Of a DNA stretch of 64,000 bases, positions 36,197 through 45,516 are shown in pieces. This stretch comes from Roseibium alexandrii DFL-11 (GTDB lineage Bacteria > Pseudomonadota > Alphaproteobacteria > Rhizobiales > Stappiaceae): the NCBI RefSeq assembly GCF_000158095.2, contig NZ_CM011002.1:422786-486785 (forward strand), in the 5' to 3' direction. Made by a program: the position numbers and the translations under genes. Position 1 is the stretch's first letter. Every line of letters starts with the position of its first letter. The notes under the pieces are model-generated. The model did not search any database. It was not told the DNA's origin and saw only the letters and a program-made list of their open reading frames with translations.

Positions 36197-37453
36197 TTAC
36201 CGCAGTAGTTCTTCTTCGAAGGGAAACCGGGACAGCAGCTCAATGCCCGTTTCTGTCACGAGAACCTGTTGCTCAAGTTTGACGCCCTCGCGGCCGCCAG
36301 CTGCGCCGATATAGCTTTCAACGCAGATCGTCATGCCGGCGGCGATTTCTCCGTCATATCCGGCATCGGGAAAATCCCCTTTGTGATACAGATAGGGGTA
36401 TTCGCCCGTCATGCCGCAGCCATGGGCCGAGAGGTAATAGCGGTTTTCGTAAAATTTTTCCGGTATGTCCCACGCACGCTCCGCATAATCCCGAAAACTC
36501 ATGCCTGCATGGAGAATGTCCATGTTGCTTTGGACTTGCTCATACGCAACCTTGTAGAGCTCGCGTTGCGCTTCCGTCGGTTTTCCCGGTCCAGCATGCA
36601 ATGTGCGCGAGAAATCGGAATAGTAGCCGTGACAGCCAACCACATCCGTATCGAGTGCAATCAACTCGTTTTCACCAATGACATTGCCGGAGGTCTCCTG
36701 AAACCACGGGTTGGTCCGGGCGCCTGCGTTCAGAAGCCGTGTTTCGCAATAATCGGCGTTTTGCGCGATCACCGATTGATGCAGGACGGACCACAGTTCG
36801 TTTTCCGTCATGCCGGGGCGGATTGCGTCCCGCAGCTTGGCCACGCCTGTCTCGGTCGCCCGCAATGAGGCATTCACGCATTTCATCTCTTCGCTGGATT
36901 TGACCGAACGCGCCATTTCAACGGGTTGCTGGGCATCAACGATGCGCAGACCGCAGTCTCTAAGCGCAATCGCAGAGCCGGCATTCAGCCGCTCCAGCCC
37001 GACGGTTGCCCCTTTCCCGGCAAGCTCCTCAATCAGGTCTGCCATTTCAGCTGCCCAGGCTTTTTCCCGGGCCTGAATGCCGGGACCGGCCGCGACAAAG
37101 CTGGCGGTCTTGGCGGGGCGAACCTCGTCAATCGTCTCCAATCCCTGCCCAAGATGGAGGCATCCGGTGAACTCGAAGAGGATGGATTGCGCGGCGGTCA
37201 GCACCAGGTAGCGCGACGGTGCATTGCGTTGACAAAACACCTGCATGTTCCGCGCGCCCGTGGCGTAGCGGATATTGATGGGATCCGAGAGGATGACGGC
37301 GTCGACACCAAAGTTAGCCATCTGCTCCCGCACCCGGCCAAGGCGGTAAAGTCTGACGGCTTTCAGATCGATCCCTTCACCTTCTGGTGCGCGATCCAGC
37401 AATGCGATTCCATCCAGGTCGCTTCGCTCTGCATGCCAGTCAAAGTTCGCCAT
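36197..37453 (-). CDS. M24 family metallopeptidase-like protein, DddP-like
   Basis: This 418-residue protein has a creatinase N-terminal domain and pita-bread C-domain. Metal ligands are visible: two Asp in ALDTDVVG, one in YSDFSR, His in SAHGCG, Glu in CVESYIG and Glu in KLEQQVL. Overall matches to DMSP lyase DddP are strong (INIRYATGARNMQ, ETRLLNAGARTNPWFQE, CVESYIGAAGG, TGIELLSRFPF). However, the proposed catalytic Asp of DddP, six residues after the His, is Gly here (HGCGMTGEYP). It may therefore be a related peptidase or hydrolase rather than a true DMSP lyase. It diverges from a LysR gene. Confidence 0.75.
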   Translation of the reverse strand: MANFDWHAERSDLDGIALLDRAPEGEGIDLKAVRLYRLGRVREQMANFGVDAVILSDPINIRYATGARNMQVFCQRNAPSRYLVLTAAQSILFEFTGCLHLGQGLETIDEVRPAKTASFVAAGPGIQAREKAWAAEMADLIEELAGKGATVGLERLNAGSAIALRDCGLRIVDAQQPVEMARSVKSSEEMKCVNASLRATETGVAKLRDAIRPGMTENELWSVLHQSVIAQNADYCETRLLNAGARTNPWFQETSGNVIGENELIALDTDVVGCHGYYSDFSRTLHAGPGKPTEAQRELYKVAYEQVQSNMDILHAGMSFRDYAERAWDIPEKFYENRYYLSAHGCGMTGEYPYLYHKGDFPDAGYDGEIAAGMTICVESYIGAAGGREGVKLEQQVLVTETGIELLSRFPFEEELLR

Positions 37454-37546
37454 GTCGTTTCGCCCAATAAGTTTGAGCCAAAACTAATTCGACATCGGCA
37501 CGCGGTGAATATTGAAAATTCTCAGGCATAGCTATAACAAATTGGA

Positions 37547-38425
37547 ATGGAAAGCCGACGAAAAAAACTTCCGCCGCTCGACACGCTTGTGTTCTTTGAT
37601 ACGGCACTGCGCGCTGGCAGCTTCAGTGCTGCAGCGTCTGATCTTTATGTGTCGCAAGCCGCGGTCAGCAAACGCGTAAAGCAACTGGAAAACTGGCTGG
37701 GTGCGGACTTGTTTGAACGTGGCGCACGGAGCCTCAAACCCACGCAGGCCGGCGCGCAACTGGCCGATCCCGTGGCCATGGCGCTGGACTATCTTCAAGG
37801 CGCGCTTGACCAGGTCAGGTCGCCGGCGGCGTCTTCCGTTCGCATTGCAGCCAATTCAGCCGTGTCAGTCTTTTGGCTGTTTGAGCGCCTGCGGTCTTTT
37901 GCGCTGAGCTCCGCATCCTGTCCTGTCGAAACCGTCGTCAAGGATGATCCCCGCGACTTGCTGGCCGCCAGCAACGACCTTGCCATTATCTATGCCGACA
38001 AGGTTCCTGAAGGTTGGGAAGGGCATCTGCTGATGGATGAGGAGCTGGCCCCTGTTGCCTCACCCGCCGAAGCCGAGCGCTTTGCCAACGCGCCCCAAAA
38101 CTCGAGTTTGCTGGACTATCACAGACACGCACCGGATTGGATCAACTGGGACGTTTGGCAACAGCGGGAACACCAAAGCGGCTTTGATGGTTTGTCCAAA
38201 ACACTGTGCCAAAACTACAGCCATTCCATCGGTCTGGCGTTGGAGGGCAAAGGCATCGCATTGGCAAGCTGTTCGTTCTTGCAAGCGGACCTGGCGTCCG
38301 GGCGGCTTTTGATGCTGGTTGATAAGCCACTGAAGACCGGCAAGGGATATTTTCTGGTTTGGCAGGCAGCAAGAGCCATGCGGGCCGAAATTGACAACCT
38401 TGCAAAACATCTCAGCCTAAGCTGA
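37547..38425 (+). CDS. LysR family transcriptional regulator (GcvA-type)
   Basis: This 292-residue protein has the HTH near residues 10-60 (PPLDTLVFFDTALRAGSFSAAASDLYVSQAAVSKRVKQLE) and an effector-binding domain after about 90, of the GcvA/AmpR-like group. It is divergent from the DddP-like gene with about 90 bp between them and likely controls it. A DMSP-related or amino-acid effector is only a guess. Confidence 0.88.
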   Translation: MESRRKKLPPLDTLVFFDTALRAGSFSAAASDLYVSQAAVSKRVKQLENWLGADLFERGARSLKPTQAGAQLADPVAMALDYLQGALDQVRSPAASSVRIAANSAVSVFWLFERLRSFALSSASCPVETVVKDDPRDLLAASNDLAIIYADKVPEGWEGHLLMDEELAPVASPAEAERFANAPQNSSLLDYHRHAPDWINWDVWQQREHQSGFDGLSKTLCQNYSHSIGLALEGKGIALASCSFLQADLASGRLLMLVDKPLKTGKGYFLVWQAARAMRAEIDNLAKHLSLS

Positions 38426-38706
38426 TCTTTGCGCAATTGCTGCTGGTGGGTATTTTATCGCTGAGCAGACCTCGGTGCAGTGTGCAGTAAATGCCTGAAC
38501 TGAGCTCCATCCAAGACCTTCGGTGCGGTGCGCTGAGCTCGAAACTCGGGCGGGAAGCGGTCCTTCGTTGCAGTTTGAATAAGTGGCCACTTTGGGAGTT
38601 TTCGGCGCTGAGCACTTAAAACACTGAAGTGACAGTTGGTTGTTTCGAGTACTGCGTAAATATTGGATCTAACGGCTCTGTAAACACGGGGTCCAAGGGC
38701 AGAAGT

Positions 38707-39618
38707 TCATATATTGGCCGCATACTCCCGAAGGCTGTCTTTTACTGACGAGACAACTGGGGTGTCAGAAACGCCCATTCTGGTTAGTAAACCGATCGGT
38801 CGGGTCACAACGGGTTTTGGTAGTTTCTTGAATCGCAGACCCTGAGCGAATGTTGACGTGGCTGCGGATCTTGGCAACAGGGCAATGCCAACACCACCGC
38901 TGACCATTTCCATGGCCGTCGTCGACCGGCCGACTTCATAGGTCCACTGGGCTGAAATCCGGCCCTTTGCCATGGCATCATCAATCAACAACCGGTTTCC
39001 TGTTCCGCGCGCAGGAAGGATCAGATCCTCGTTGAGGAGGTCGGGCCAACTGACGTTGTCCTGTGCTGCCAACTGATGTTCTATCGGTATTGCCAAGACG
39101 ATCTCATCGTCGAACCAGGGTTCAAAATGCGTGTTGGCTTCAAGGGAACCAATGGAACATATCCCGAAATCGGCTTCTCCTGAGGATACTGCCTCTGCTA
39201 CATCATTTGCCGATAGATCCATCAAGCGAATTCGGGCGGTTTCATCAGCCTGACGCATTGAGCTGAGGCCTGGTAGAAACAGCGGTGCAATCAAAGTCGG
39301 GATCATGGCGATGGTTACGACCGCGCCCTTTTGATGAGCAAAAGCAACGCTTTCATCTCGCATGGCCAGTGTCGTTTCTTCGGCGTTGTCGAGCATTTCT
39401 TCTGCCCGGCTTTGCAAACGCTTCGCGGCAAGTGTCGGTTTGACTGCTCGGGTTGTACGTTCGAACAGTTTGGAGCCAAGCACTTGTTCAAGCTTCTGGA
39501 TCCGCCGCGTAACGGCTGATTGAGACAAGTGTAACTGCTCGGCAGCCAGATGAAAGGAGGCCGTTTCCATGACCGCAAGAAACGCTTCCAGATCGCCAAA
39601 ATCAAAATTGATGCGCAT
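38707..39618 (-). CDS. LysR family transcriptional regulator, probable tcu regulator
   Basis: This 303-residue LysR protein has the HTH FGDLEAFLAVMETASFHLAAEQLHLSQSAVTRRIQKLE and an effector domain from about residue 90. The ATG at 39618 is used rather than the in-frame start 21 bp further out. It diverges from tcuA across 77 bp that contain a perfect dyad. The arrangement matches TcuR-tcuAB of Salmonella, where the LysR protein activates tricarballylate use. Confidence 0.9.
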   Translation of the reverse strand: MRINFDFGDLEAFLAVMETASFHLAAEQLHLSQSAVTRRIQKLEQVLGSKLFERTTRAVKPTLAAKRLQSRAEEMLDNAEETTLAMRDESVAFAHQKGAVVTIAMIPTLIAPLFLPGLSSMRQADETARIRLMDLSANDVAEAVSSGEADFGICSIGSLEANTHFEPWFDDEIVLAIPIEHQLAAQDNVSWPDLLNEDLILPARGTGNRLLIDDAMAKGRISAQWTYEVGRSTTAMEMVSGGVGIALLPRSAATSTFAQGLRFKKLPKPVVTRPIGLLTRMGVSDTPVVSSVKDSLREYAANI

Positions 39619-39622
39619 GGCG

Positions 39623-39634
39623 CAATAATTATTG
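39623..39634. promoter_or_regulatory. perfect palindrome CAATAATTATTG, operator candidate
   Basis: A 12-bp perfect dyad starts 5 bp upstream of the LysR start codon, in the divergent LysR/tcuA promoter region. It is likely the autoregulatory half of a LysR site; further AT-rich sequence continues toward tcuA. Confidence 0.4.
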
Positions 39635-39695
39635 AACACTTGGCATTGGTCAAATCAATATTCCCCGCCTTAAAATTGCTTGGAGAGGAAGTACC

Positions 39696-41081
39696 ATGAC
39701 CAATCGTTACGATATCGCTGTCATTGGCGGAGGGAATGCTGCTTTGTGCGCGGCAATTACGGCCGCGGAACTGGGCGCGCACGTCGTCATATTCGAGACT
39801 GCGCCAAAGGCTTATCGAGGCGGCAATTCCCGGCATACGCGCAACTTCCGTTGCATGCATTCAGGCCCGCTTGGCCCGCTTGTCGAAGACTATTTGGAAG
39901 AAGAGTATTTTGAAGATCTTCTCAAAGTTACTGACGGCAAAACGAATGAGCGGCTTGCTCGGTTAGCCATAAGAACCTCTGAGGAATGCTTACCCTGGAT
40001 GGAAGAGCACGGCGTACGGTTTCAGCCCTCTTTGTCAGGTACCTTGTCGCTCGCTCGCACCAACGCGTTCTTTCTGGGGGGCGGCAAGTCACTGGTGAAT
40101 GCCTACTACCGGACCGCCGAAAAACTTGGCATTGAAGTTCTTTATGAGGCGAATGTCACGCATCTTGAATTGGACGGGAACCGGATTGCGCATCTCGACT
40201 ATGAGCATGAGGGCGAAAGCAAGCGGATCGCCCCCAAGGCCGTCGTTGTCGCATCCGGTGGATTTCAGGCAGACACGGACTGGCTCACGCGTGCGTGGGG
40301 GCCGCCTGCGAAGAATTTCTTGATCCGGGGAACGCCTTATAACCGCGGTATAGTTCTTGCTGATTTGCTGGACCAGAGCGTTCAATCGGTCGGTGATCCG
40401 ACCCAGTGTCATGCCGTGGCAGTCGACGGACGGGCGCCAAAATTCGACGGCGGTATTGTAACGCGTCTGGACTGCGTTCCGTTTTCCATCGTGGTCAACA
40501 AGAATGCCGAGCGGTTTTATGACGAGGGCGAGGACGTCTGGCCGAAACGTTATGCGATTTGGGGGCGACTGGTCGCCAATCAGCCGGACCAGGTGGGCTA
40601 TGTGATCATCGATTCCAAGTCTTTGGACTTGTTCATGCCGTCCGTCTTTCCGCCGATCAAGGCCGATACGCTTGAAGAGCTGGCCGAAAAGATGGGCCTG
40701 CCACCTGTGCAGTTGAAAGACACGGTTGAGACTTTCAATGCGGCATGCGGAGACACGTCGAAGTTCCATCCGACTGAATTGGACGGGGTAAAGACCACCG
40801 GCATCAACCTGCCGAAAACGAATTGGGCCCGGCCGATCGATGCGCCTCCTTTTTACGGGTACAGCTTAAAGACCGGTGTGACCTTCACCTATCTCGGCCT
40901 CAAGGTCGACGAGAACGCACAATGCAGCACACAAGATGGCCCGATCACAAACCTTTGGGCCGCTGGTGAGACCATGGCCGGCTCCATTCTCGGCCAGGGA
41001 TATCTGGCAGGATTTGGCATGACAATCGGCACCGTCTTTGGCCGTGTCGCAGGCCGGGAGGCAGCAAACTATGCAAACTGA
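39696..41081 (+). CDS. tcuA: FAD-dependent tricarballylate dehydrogenase
   Basis: TcuA oxidises tricarballylate to cis-aconitate using FAD. The 461-residue flavoprotein has the dinucleotide fold IAVIGGGNAALCAAI at the start, YRGGNSRHTRNFRCMH, FQPSLSGTLSLARTNAFFLGGGK, and the C-terminal LWAAGETMAGSILGQGYLAGFG. These segments agree closely with what I recall of Salmonella TcuA. GAGAGGAAG precedes the ATG. tcuB overlaps its end by 11 bp, so the pair is translationally coupled. Confidence 0.92.
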   Translation: MTNRYDIAVIGGGNAALCAAITAAELGAHVVIFETAPKAYRGGNSRHTRNFRCMHSGPLGPLVEDYLEEEYFEDLLKVTDGKTNERLARLAIRTSEECLPWMEEHGVRFQPSLSGTLSLARTNAFFLGGGKSLVNAYYRTAEKLGIEVLYEANVTHLELDGNRIAHLDYEHEGESKRIAPKAVVVASGGFQADTDWLTRAWGPPAKNFLIRGTPYNRGIVLADLLDQSVQSVGDPTQCHAVAVDGRAPKFDGGIVTRLDCVPFSIVVNKNAERFYDEGEDVWPKRYAIWGRLVANQPDQVGYVIIDSKSLDLFMPSVFPPIKADTLEELAEKMGLPPVQLKDTVETFNAACGDTSKFHPTELDGVKTTGINLPKTNWARPIDAPPFYGYSLKTGVTFTYLGLKVDENAQCSTQDGPITNLWAAGETMAGSILGQGYLAGFGMTIGTVFGRVAGREAANYAN

Positions 41082-42141
41082 TCTTCGCCAGGAAGCACGC
41101 CGCCAAGCGGAAATCTGTAATGCATGCCGATACTGCGAGGGGTATTGCTCGGTCTTTCCAGCTCTCCATCAAGAGCGTTTTTTTACAGACGGCAATCTCA
41201 CGCAGCTTGCAAACCTCTGCCACAACTGCCGGGGCTGCTACTATGCCTGCCAGTACACTGCGCCGCACGAGTTCGATCTTAATCTTCCGATGGCCTTGGC
41301 CGAAGTTCGTCAGGACAGTTGGGAGAGCTTTGCCTGGCCTCATCCACTGGCGCAAATCTTTCAAAAAAACGGTGTGATGATCGCTGTCGCCACCGTTCTG
41401 GGATTTGCGGTTTTGTTTCTCGCGATGCGGACGCTTGGGTCTGCCGGCGGCGAAGGGTTTTATGCAGTGCTTTCCCACAATGCGATGGTGGCGATCTTCT
41501 TGCCGGCATTTCTGTTTCCACTTCTCAGCATTACGATCAGTCTTCGGCGATATTGGGAAGGCACAGCCGGAAAACGTATCACGCTGGCTCACATCGTCGG
41601 TGCGTTTGGATCGGCAGCCAACATGAAAAATCTTGCTGGCGGACACGGTGATGGCTGCAACTTCGAGGACGAAGACAAGTTTTCCAACGCGCGGAGACTG
41701 GCGCATCAGGCGGTGATGTACGGCTTTCTTCTTTGCTTTGCAGCTACATCGGCCGGGACCATTCTTCACTATGCCTTCAATATGCCCGCACCTTACCCGC
41801 TCTGGTCGTTTCCCAAGTTACTCGGTGTTCCAGGTGGCATCCTGATGGTTCTCGGAACGGTGGAGCTTGCGCGCCTTAAATTGAAGGCTGACAGGAACCT
41901 TGGAGCTTCGTCAGCCTGGGGCGGGGAAATGGGCTTCGTGCTTCTCCTTTTCTTGGTGGCTCTCAGTGGTCTGCTGCTGTACTGGCTTGGCGGAACGCAA
42001 CTCATGCCGCTGATGCTCGCAATTCACCTTGGGTCTGTGCTCAGCTTTTTCCTGCTGACTCCTTACACAAAAATGGCCCACGGGTTTTACCGGCTGGCTG
42101 CGCTCATTCGGGATGAGCAGCGGAAAGCTGCGTTGGAGTGA
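41071..42141 (+). CDS. tcuB: tricarballylate utilization 4Fe-4S protein TcuB
   Basis: TcuB accepts electrons from reduced TcuA and passes them to the membrane quinone pool. This 356-residue protein has an N-terminal ferredoxin-like part with CNACRYCEGYC near residue 15 and CHNCRGCYYAC near 50 (two cluster sites), then six or more membrane helices with His ligands (HPLAQIF, HNAMVAIF, HQAVMYG, HYAFNMP, HLGSVLS) that may bind heme. It starts inside tcuA. Its last 38 bp overlap the convergent kinase gene. Confidence 0.92.
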   Translation: MQTDLRQEARRQAEICNACRYCEGYCSVFPALHQERFFTDGNLTQLANLCHNCRGCYYACQYTAPHEFDLNLPMALAEVRQDSWESFAWPHPLAQIFQKNGVMIAVATVLGFAVLFLAMRTLGSAGGEGFYAVLSHNAMVAIFLPAFLFPLLSITISLRRYWEGTAGKRITLAHIVGAFGSAANMKNLAGGHGDGCNFEDEDKFSNARRLAHQAVMYGFLLCFAATSAGTILHYAFNMPAPYPLWSFPKLLGVPGGILMVLGTVELARLKLKADRNLGASSAWGGEMGFVLLLFLVALSGLLLYWLGGTQLMPLMLAIHLGSVLSFFLLTPYTKMAHGFYRLAALIRDEQRKAALE

Positions 42142-43534
42142 AATCAGCAGGCTGAGACGCAGCGGCGCAAGTCCCGACAGAGATGATCATTCGCACCACA
42201 AGCCCCGGGTTTTGATCCTTAAGCTCCAACCGGCCTCCGTGACGTTCAGCGACCCGTTCAACAATTGGAAGACCCAAGCCGCTCCCACCGCTGTTTTCGG
42301 ATACTTGCCCGAACCGCATGCGAGCGGTGCGGATCTGGTCTGGCGTAAGACCTACCCCGTTGTCAGCAATGGTAATCGAAAGGTCCGGGCCCAGTCGTTC
42401 AAAGCCGACAGTGATGGTGTCGAGCTCTGGTCCGCCATGCCGGAAGGCGTTATCGATGAGGTTAGACACTGCTTCACGGATCATTGTCCGGTCACCGGTA
42501 ATGCGAACGTCTTCTGGAGCTGGTGTCCAGATGATTTCGACGTCGGGTGGGAAGCGGTTCCGGTACTCTGAAACCAGCGGGTCAAGCAACTTGTTGACCG
42601 AGAAAGCTTCTTTCAATGACGTTTGGTCAATGGCCTTTGCGCGTTCGTAGGTCAGAAGCTTTTGAGCGAGAAGGCTTGTGTCTTTTACAGCGTTGACGAG
42701 GTCTTCCGCCCGTTCACGCATTGCGTCTTCCGATTTGGCGGATCTCACTGCTTCAGCAAGCGCCAGCACCCCCGCGATGGGGTTGCGCAATTGGTGTGCG
42801 GCATTCGAGATGAATTCGTTTTGAGTTGCCATCACTTCTGTAACCTGCCCCAGCAGCCGGTTTAGCGTTTGCACGATGCCTTGTACTTCCACCGGTACCG
42901 GGCGCCGGATCGGTTTGAGATCTTCACCTGATCTCAAGTCGATGGCTTGCTGTAAATCGCTGAGCGGCCACAAACCGATACGAATGCCAAACCAAACGAT
43001 CAATGCGAGTGACAGGATAATTGATGAAATAACCGAGAGGGACCTCAAGGTCAGATCCTGAACAAATGCGGCGCGTATTGAGACATCCTGCCAAACGGTC
43101 GTCGTGAAAACTCCGCTGAAACCATCGACCTGCATTCGGGTTCGCATTCGGTACCCGCGCACTTCACGTCCCAGATACTCACCGTTGAAGTAAACCGGGC
43201 TGAGGCCACCATCTGCACTGGTGGGGATGCCGACTGGAGGCGTCGCATAGCCTGCGACGATGACGCCGTCTGGCGCGTAGACGTGATAATAGACCCGTCC
43301 GCCGGACGTATCGGAAAGGATTTTTCGCGTGTTGGCAACTAAGGCATCACCGCCGGAAAGCGCGACGTCGTTGGTAACTGCAAGAGCTGCAGACTGCAGG
43401 CTGCGGTCGAATACGTCGCTCGCCGTTGAACGCGCATTGTTAAGCTGCCAGACGCCGGCGAGCCCCGCGACCAACAAAAGAGGCAGTAGGATGATCAGGG
43501 TCAGCCGTAGGCGTAGGGAATAGGACCGTTTCAT
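42104..43534 (-). CDS. TctE-like sensor histidine kinase
   Basis: This is a 476-residue membrane kinase: first helix about 10-30, a periplasmic sensor (30-165), second helix about 168-190, a short HAMP-like linker (PLSDLQQAID), the phosphoacceptor His in NAAHQLRNPIAG near 247, an N box LIDNAFRHGG, G1 IADNGVGL and G2 GGSGLGLPIVERVAERHGG. TctE senses citrate-like acids. The gene overlaps the response regulator's stop (ATGA) and runs against tcuB, sharing 38 bp at their 3' ends. Confidence 0.9.
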   Translation of the reverse strand: MKRSYSLRLRLTLIILLPLLLVAGLAGVWQLNNARSTASDVFDRSLQSAALAVTNDVALSGGDALVANTRKILSDTSGGRVYYHVYAPDGVIVAGYATPPVGIPTSADGGLSPVYFNGEYLGREVRGYRMRTRMQVDGFSGVFTTTVWQDVSIRAAFVQDLTLRSLSVISSIILSLALIVWFGIRIGLWPLSDLQQAIDLRSGEDLKPIRRPVPVEVQGIVQTLNRLLGQVTEVMATQNEFISNAAHQLRNPIAGVLALAEAVRSAKSEDAMRERAEDLVNAVKDTSLLAQKLLTYERAKAIDQTSLKEAFSVNKLLDPLVSEYRNRFPPDVEIIWTPAPEDVRITGDRTMIREAVSNLIDNAFRHGGPELDTITVGFERLGPDLSITIADNGVGLTPDQIRTARMRFGQVSENSGGSGLGLPIVERVAERHGGRLELKDQNPGLVVRMIISVGTCAAASQPADFTPTQLSAAHPE

Positions 43535-44202
43535 CAAGACGCTCTGTTCAACGAATATCCAATTCCGCGATGAACCTGGATGTTGATGTCGAACGACGAA
43601 AGCCGTTTTCTCAGGCGCGAGACATAGACTTCGATCACCTTTTCATCGGTTTCACTTCCAGCTCCATAAAGCTGATCCAGCAGACTGGCCTTTGACAGGG
43701 TTCGCCCGTTTGCCTGGATTAAAGCGGAGAGCAAGGACAGTTCCCGCCTCGGGACCTCCAGTGCAACATCACCGTCAAACAACTGCATGCTACCCGCGTC
43801 GAATTTCAGAGGTCCCACATTCACCAGAGATGGAGATACAGCCGTGTTTCTGCGTCCGAGTGCGCGGATACGCGCGGCCAGTTCTTCCATTTCGAATGGC
43901 TTTACTAGGTAGTCGTCTGCGCCTGCATCCAACCCTTTTACCCGATCCTGTGTTTCAGATCGGGCAGTCAGAAGTATGACCGGGCGCGGGTCACTCCGTT
44001 CCCGGAGATCTGCAAGAAGATCCAGGCCGCTTTTACCTGGTAAGTTGATATCCAAAATAACGAGATCGCCCGTTTCCTGCCTCAGGAAAGTATCAGCATC
44101 GTCGCCGTGGTGAAGCACATCCACCGAGTGCCCGGCGTCCCGGAGCTGATAGGCAATTCCCTTTGCAAGGTTGACGTTGTCTTCGACGAGGGCAATCCGC
44201 AT
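43534..44202 (-). CDS. TctD-like OmpR-family response regulator
   Basis: This 222-residue regulator has a receiver domain (VEDNVNLAKG acidic pocket, phospho-Asp in VILDINLPGKSG near 51, LLTARSETQDR, KPFEMEEL) and a C-terminal winged HTH (residues about 125-222, ending GIGYSLN). It is divergent from the tctC transporter gene, so the kinase/regulator pair probably activates that transporter when tricarboxylates are present, as TctDE does in Salmonella. An ATG at 44202 is used; a GTG lies one codon upstream. Confidence 0.92.
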   Translation of the reverse strand: MRIALVEDNVNLAKGIAYQLRDAGHSVDVLHHGDDADTFLRQETGDLVILDINLPGKSGLDLLADLRERSDPRPVILLTARSETQDRVKGLDAGADDYLVKPFEMEELAARIRALGRRNTAVSPSLVNVGPLKFDAGSMQLFDGDVALEVPRRELSLLSALIQANGRTLSKASLLDQLYGAGSETDEKVIEVYVSRLRKRLSSFDINIQVHRGIGYSLNRAS

Positions 44203-44335
44203 CACTTGTTTCTTTTTCTTTTCGATGAAAGCTTATTGCAAGCTTCGCAGGGAAATCTGAGGGCATCAAGCTGCTTTTGAGTGGCCTGAATGTGCGGCAG
44301 TCAAACCAAAACTGCTGCGCCATTGGGAGGAAATT

Positions 44336-45442
44336 ATGGTTTTGAAGAAGCTTACACAGCGCCTTGCGCTGAGTGTGGCATTTGCTACCTGCACCCTTGC
44401 CCCTTCTCAGGTGCTTGCGGAAGGTCTCGATCTCACCGGAAAAACTGTTGAGTGGGTTATCCCGTTTTCTGAAACGGGTGGGTCTGCAAAATGGGCAAAC
44501 TTCTACGCACCTCTTTTGAGTGAAGCGCTGCCCGGACAGCCGACCGTGGTTGTGAAGTTCATGCCAGGTGCCGGATCCACAAAGGGTGCTAACTGGTTCC
44601 AGGGACAAGAATACTCTGACAGTGACGGAACGCTGATTTTCGGGTCTTCAGGCTCAACGCAGTTTCCATATCTGCTCGGCGATCCGCGTGTCCGGTACGA
44701 GTACAAGGATTGGAATGTGGTTCTCGCATCAGGCACAGGTGGCGTCGCCTACCTGCCGCCGGATCTTGCTGAAAAGATGAATGGCAACGATGCGAGCGCA
44801 CTGCGCGAAACGGACTTCATCTATGGATCACAGGGCGCTACCCGTCTTGATCTCGTTCCGCTTCTCGCCTGGGAAATGCTTGGTCTCAATGTTGAGCCAG
44901 TGTTCGGTATCAAAGGCCGCGGCGACGGCCGTTTGATGTTCGAACGGGGTGAAGCCAACATCGACTACCAAACGTCCTCATCCTATCTAAAAGGTGTAAC
45001 GCCACTCGTTGAAGCTGGAACAGCCGTTCCGATGATGAGCTGGGGTGCCTTGGATGATGAGGGCAATATTGTCCGAGATCCAACCTTCCCGGACATGCCG
45101 ACTTTCAAGGAAGTTTGCGAGGCAACCGATGGCTGCGAAACAAGCGGTGAAAAGTGGGATGCATGGAAGGCGTTCTTCATCGCAGGCTTCCCGGCACAGA
45201 AAATGGTGTTCTTGCCAAACGGAGCATCTGAGGACGCGATCAACACCTATGCCAAGGCGTTTGAAGCTGTCAAAGCGCGCGGTGATTTCGCCGAAATCTC
45301 CGCTGGGCGTCTCGGCAAGTATCCGCAGATGACAGGGGCCAAAGCGGATGCAGCTCTGAAGAGTGCAACTGAAGTGCCGACCAGCGCGAAAGAATTTATC
45401 GTTGGATGGCTCCAGGATCGCTACGGCGTATCTCTGAAATAA
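44336..45442 (+). CDS. tctC: tripartite tricarboxylate transporter substrate-binding protein
   Basis: This 368-residue periplasmic protein has a signal peptide (MVLKKLTQRLALSVAFATC, cut near VLAE). The Bug/TctC fold is seen in VEWVIPFSETGGSAKWANFY, KFMPGAGSTKGANWF and DFIYGSQGATRLDLV. It is longer than typical TctC (about 325) and matches the group with an extended C-terminus. GGGAGGA precedes the start. It captures citrate- or tricarballylate-like acids for the downstream permease. A hairpin after it probably sets a higher binding-protein to permease ratio. Confidence 0.88.
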   Translation: MVLKKLTQRLALSVAFATCTLAPSQVLAEGLDLTGKTVEWVIPFSETGGSAKWANFYAPLLSEALPGQPTVVVKFMPGAGSTKGANWFQGQEYSDSDGTLIFGSSGSTQFPYLLGDPRVRYEYKDWNVVLASGTGGVAYLPPDLAEKMNGNDASALRETDFIYGSQGATRLDLVPLLAWEMLGLNVEPVFGIKGRGDGRLMFERGEANIDYQTSSSYLKGVTPLVEAGTAVPMMSWGALDDEGNIVRDPTFPDMPTFKEVCEATDGCETSGEKWDAWKAFFIAGFPAQKMVFLPNGASEDAINTYAKAFEAVKARGDFAEISAGRLGKYPQMTGAKADAALKSATEVPTSAKEFIVGWLQDRYGVSLK

Positions 45443-45459
45443 CGGCACTTTTCCAAATA

Positions 45460-45483
45460 CCCGCCCGAGTGTGATCGGGCGGG
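45460..45483 (+). terminator. hairpin between tctC and permease gene
   Basis: A perfect 9-bp stem CCCGCCCGA/TCGGGCGGG has a 6-nt loop. It is followed only by a mixed T-rich stretch, so partial read-through to the permease gene is expected. Confidence 0.65.
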
Positions 45484-45516
45484 TTCATTTCCCAAACTAA
45501 AATCAGAGACGATCCA

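Noticed and set aside
36197..37453. Firm call as DMSP lyase dddP
   Set aside because: The catalytic Asp appears to be Gly, so only a DddP-like M24 call is supported.
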